Assembly (NCBI RefSeq): GCF_027587205.1
Contig: NZ_JAPDOD010000105.1
Location: 1 to 7,542, forward strand
Direction of reading: 5' to 3'
Length of the DNA stretch: 7,542 nt
Source of the DNA: Solirubrobacter ginsenosidimutans
GTDB lineage: Bacteria; Actinomycetota; Thermoleophilia; Solirubrobacterales; Solirubrobacteraceae
Program-made: the position numbers and the translations under genes
Shown here: one piece after another, positions 5,723 to 7,542 of the stretch
How the letters are laid out: every line of letters begins with the position of its first letter
Numbering within the stretch: the stretch's first letter is position 1
The notes under the pieces: model-generated
What the model was told of the DNA's origin: nothing
Database searches by the model: none
Seen by the model: only the letters and a program-made list of their open reading frames with translations

Positions 5723-6670
5723 TCATTCGCGGTCGCGGGCGAGGTCGGCGGCTCCCACGATGCCGGCCTCAGCGCCGAGCTCGGCCATGCGCAACTCCGC
5801 GTGTGGGCGGTGGCCGCGGGCGGTGAGATGCTGGAGGAATGCGTGCCAGGCCGGCTCGCGGACCAGTTCGCCGGCCGCGGACACGCCGCCCCCGAGCACG
5901 AACATGCCCGGGTCAAGGACCGCCGACAGTTGTGCCATGCCGCGTCCGAGCCAGGTGCCAATGAGGTCGAAGCACTTGAGCGCCGCGACGTCGCCTTTGC
6001 GGGCGGCCTCAGTGACATCGGGGCCCGTGATCATGTCCGGCTCGCCACCGGCGAGCCGCAGCATGTCTGCTGCCAGTGCGGGTGCGGCCTTCGCGAGCTC
6101 CCGGGCCTCCAGCACCAGCGCCCCGCCGCTCGCGTACTGCTCCCAGCACCCCTCGAGGCCGCATCCGCACCGCCGCCCGTGGGGAACGATGTTGATGTGC
6201 CCGATCTCCGCGGCGATCCCAAACCGCCCACGCAGCAGCCGCCCATCGTGCACGATCCCTCCGCCGAGACCAGTGCCGATGGTGAGAATCACCACATGGT
6301 GCTCGCCACGTCCGGCACCGAACCGCGCCTCCGCCCACGCCGCGGCGTTCGCGTCATTCTCGATCACCACCGGGAGCCCGCAGCGGCCCTCGATCGCCGC
6401 GCGCAGCGGCTCATCCCGCCATGCCAGGTTCGGGGCGAAGAGCACGGTGGACCGCTGAGCGTCCACGAAGCCGGCCGCCCCGATCCCGACCGCCTCGACG
6501 TCATGCGAGGCCATGAGCTCCCGCACCACGTCGGCGATGACATCCTCGATCCTTCTCGGGTCATCGGACGGAGTGTCATGCCGTACCGTCGCGAGCATGG
6601 CGCCCTGCTCGTCGACGACACCCGCGGCGACTGTAGTCCCACCGATATCGACTCCGATCGTCAACGCCAT
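5723..6670 (-). CDS. glk: ROK-family glucokinase
   Basis: A 315-residue cytoplasmic sugar kinase, most likely phosphorylating glucose to glucose-6-phosphate with ATP. The N-terminal phosphate-binding loop is GVDIGGTTVAAGVVD (6-20). The sugar/catalytic site is ENDANAAAWAEARFGAG with catalytic Asp106. The second phosphate region is TIGTGLGGGIV (130-140). The ROK zinc site is complete: EIGH (155-158) and CGCGLEGC with Cys168, Cys170 and Cys175. Near the C-terminus, PGMFVLGGGVSAAG is the adenosine-binding glycine motif. The start ATG 6668-6670 has GAGGAG at 6676-6681 with 5-nt spacing. The upstream neighbour (minus strand) is the tail of a sugar porter ending 32 nt earlier, and the downstream neighbour is acetate kinase, so this was a sugar import and catabolism operon. 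It appears intact while both partners are broken. ROK kinases can use other hexoses, so the substrate is inferred. Confidence 0.92.
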   Translation of the reverse strand: MALTIGVDIGGTTVAAGVVDEQGAMLATVRHDTPSDDPRRIEDVIADVVRELMASHDVEAVGIGAAGFVDAQRSTVLFAPNLAWRDEPLRAAIEGRCGLPVVIENDANAAAWAEARFGAGRGEHHVVILTIGTGLGGGIVHDGRLLRGRFGIAAEIGHINIVPHGRRCGCGLEGCWEQYASGGALVLEARELAKAAPALAADMLRLAGGEPDMITGPDVTEAARKGDVAALKCFDLIGTWLGRGMAQLSAVLDPGMFVLGGGVSAAGELVREPAWHAFLQHLTARGHRPHAELRMAELGAEAGIVGAADLARDRE

Positions 6671-6702
6671 TCGCGCTCCTCAGTTGGAATCCGGGGCGGC
6701 CG

Positions 6703-6772
6703 CTACCCGGGCATCTCTTCCAGCTCCACGCCCTTCGTCTCGCGCACGAACCGCAGGTCGAACAGTAAGGAC
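6703..6772 (-). pseudogene. Sugar porter (MFS) C-terminal fragment
   Basis: The minus strand reads SLLFDLRFVRETKGVELEEM, then PG and TAG at 6703-6705. The RFVRETKGxxLEE sequence is the conserved cytoplasmic signature directly after the last membrane helix of MFS sugar porters (usually PETKGRTLEE). Only about 23 codons remain. Homology stops where a second fragment of the same family begins on the opposite strand. It ends 32 nt before the glucokinase start, a natural position for the transporter of that operon. Confidence 0.72.
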
Positions 6773-6981
6773 GGCTCGATCGGGATGGCTGTGACGCTTG
6801 GAACGCTGGCGGTGGTTTTCGGTACGGTCACGCTGGATAAAGCCGGCGACCCGGTGCTCCATGGCGCCGCAGCGCCGGTTGCGCTGGTCGCCGCCAACCC
6901 GTTCGTGTTCTCGTTTCGGGATGTCCTTGGGGGCCGGTGGTCTGGGTGCTGTTGGGAGAGATCTTCCCGAATCGGATCCGT
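6773..6981 (+). pseudogene. Sugar porter (MFS) internal fragment, opposite orientation, two frameshifts
   Basis: The plus strand reads GSIGMAVTLGTLAVVFGTVT, then LDKAGDPVLHGAAAPVALVA and ANPFVFSF. An extra base near 6917 shifts the frame to GMS, and another near 6927 shifts it to WGPVVWVLLGEIFPNRIR. Removing both bases gives the continuous FSFGMSWGPVVWVLLGEIFP, the classic late transmembrane region (about helices 9-11 of 12) of sugar porters. The segment belongs just before the C-terminal tail found on the other strand at 6703-6772, so one piece has been inverted. After NRIR the similarity ends, and no earlier helices of the transporter are present in the window. It cannot encode a working transporter. 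Confidence 0.78.
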
Positions 6982-7122
6982 GATGGTGCGGCCGCTGAGC
7001 GTCGCCCAGGCCCTCGCGAGGTTGCGACAGCCGCCGGTCTGGTATTCGACGAGCACCGTGCGGAGGCCCCGTCGATGGACGATCACCAGCGAGGAGACCG
7101 ACGACACGGAGACGACTCGGTG
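6982..7122. other. Unassigned stretch between sugar porter and sigma-factor fragments
   Basis: All six frames were read here. The most protein-like stretch is on the minus strand (GLRTVLVEYQTGG, then LARAWATLSGRTITD), but I do not recognise it and it has no start signal. It is probably further debris at the rearrangement junction. Confidence 0.4.
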
Positions 7123-7276
7123 CGCGGCGATAACGACGAGCGAGTTGCCGCGCGAGCGGCATGAAGTGCCGCACGATCGCGTCGCGCGCCGCAGCATCAC
7201 GATCAACCGCCAGCCGCGCGAACAACCGACGCTCTTCGTCCCGACGCAACGCGTCCAGCGACCTGGGGCACGGCAT
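7123..7276 (-). pseudogene. SigB/SigF-type sigma factor N-terminal fragment
   Basis: Starting at ATG 7274-7276, with a perfect GGAGG at 7285-7289 (8-nt spacing), the frame reads MPCPRSLDALRRDEERRLFA, then DAAARDAIVRHFMPLARQLA and RRYRR. This matches the region 1.2/2.1 segment of the sigma-B/F/G family (typically reading like AREELVERFLPLARRLARRY). Similarity ends abruptly after about 51 codons. The expected LDDLVQVASVGL and the DNA-binding regions 2.4 and 4 are absent. The start signal is well preserved, so a short peptide may still be translated. The frame stays open for about 150 more codons of unrelated sequence. The subfamily call rests on a short segment. Confidence 0.65.
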
Positions 7277-7502
7277 AGATCCAACCTCCGAAACGCGCTC
7301 GCACTCGTCTAGAAGTCAGACCGCGATGCCGGAGAGTCCGACCGCGCCGAGATGCCCTCACGACCCAGTCTACGGTGCGGTCAACGACGACGAGCAGATG
7401 TGCGGGAAAGCCGCACCGACGGCGCGGACCTCCCCGATGCCGCTCGGCAAGCGCGTGCCTAGCGTGCATCCGGCGACCTATCCCACGGCGGAAGGAACCA
7501 CC
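7277..7502. promoter_or_regulatory. Divergent intergenic region between the sigma-factor fragment and the universal stress protein
   Basis: This 226-bp gap should hold the promoters of both divergent genes. I see no confident -10/-35 pair. A small perfect hairpin, GTGCGG-GAAAG-CCGCAC, lies at 7400-7416. GAAGGA at 7491-7496 is the ribosome site for the plus-strand gene. Confidence 0.4.
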
Positions 7503-7542
7503 ATGAGCACCATCTTGATCGGCGTCGACGAGTCCACGCGAT
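7503..7542 (+). CDS. Universal stress protein (UspA family), 5' end only
   Basis: The ATG at 7503-7505 follows GAAGGA with 6-nt spacing and reads MSTILIGVDESTR before the window ends. The IL(V)GVD-S pattern at the very start is the first beta strand and nucleotide-loop entry of universal stress proteins, which bind ATP or other ligands and are induced by starvation, hypoxia or respiratory block in actinobacteria. It is the only plus-strand gene start seen. With 13 codons the family call is likely but not certain. Confidence 0.7.
   Translation, partial: MSTILIGVDESTR

Noticed and set aside
5690..7312. 540-codon plus-strand open frame over glucokinase
   Set aside because: Its first part is antisense to glk and low in recognisable content; only the short 6773-6916 portion matches a protein family, and that is a transporter fragment.
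7203..7469. Minus-strand 88-codon frame in the right intergenic region
   Set aside because: Arg-rich, no ribosome site and no family resemblance; overlaps the likely promoter region of the stress protein.

Overview
The window is high-GC DNA with actinobacterial features: GAF/HisKA_3 kinase architecture, GTG starts, 4-nt start/stop overlaps, and protein variants (CorA, ROK glucokinase, the long atypical pyruvate kinase) that I associate with Thermoleophilia such as Solirubrobacter or Conexibacter relatives. The class-level placement is inference from remembered family sequences. Almost everything reads on the minus strand; the exceptions are a universal stress protein entering at the right edge and one flipped transporter fragment.

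Left to right: (1) 1-651, a HipBA-type toxin-antitoxin locus that is broken. hipB has TGA at an expected Trp codon, hipA has lost its middle, yet the control region keeps three operator-like palindromes at exact 27-bp spacing and a perfect 14-bp-arm inverted repeat over the hipB start. (2) 715-2205, a two-GAF HisKA_3 sensor histidine kinase with an apparently shortened second GAF. (3) 2206-2503, an intergenic stretch with a perfect 30-nt palindrome, then the 3' half of a tRNA-Pro. (4) 2498-3457, a pyruvate kinase pseudogene whose C-terminus runs into that tRNA remnant. (5) 3538-4527, an intact CorA magnesium transporter overlapping (6) a frameshifted GNAT acetyltransferase. (7) 5111-5690, an acetate kinase pseudogene. 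(8) 5723-6670, an intact ROK glucokinase. (9) 6703-6981, two oppositely oriented pieces of a sugar porter. (10) 7123-7276, a sigma-factor N-terminal stub. (11) 7503-7542, the first 13 codons of a universal stress protein.

The main message is gene decay. Three genes (histidine kinase, corA, glucokinase) look functional. Around them, hipA, pyruvate kinase, acetate kinase, the sugar porter and the sigma factor have lost large internal or terminal segments, and several also carry single-base frameshifts or Trp-to-stop changes. Some junctions look like short-homology deletions. Functionally the relics would have formed a sugar-uptake, phosphorylation, pyruvate and acetate route beside stress genes (two-component kinase, sigma factor, universal stress protein). 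I see no convincing novel defence or mobile system. The most original signals are the hipB operator array, the start-codon inverted repeat and the pyruvate kinase/tRNA-Pro chimera. An assembly or sequencing artefact should be excluded before the decay is taken as biology.
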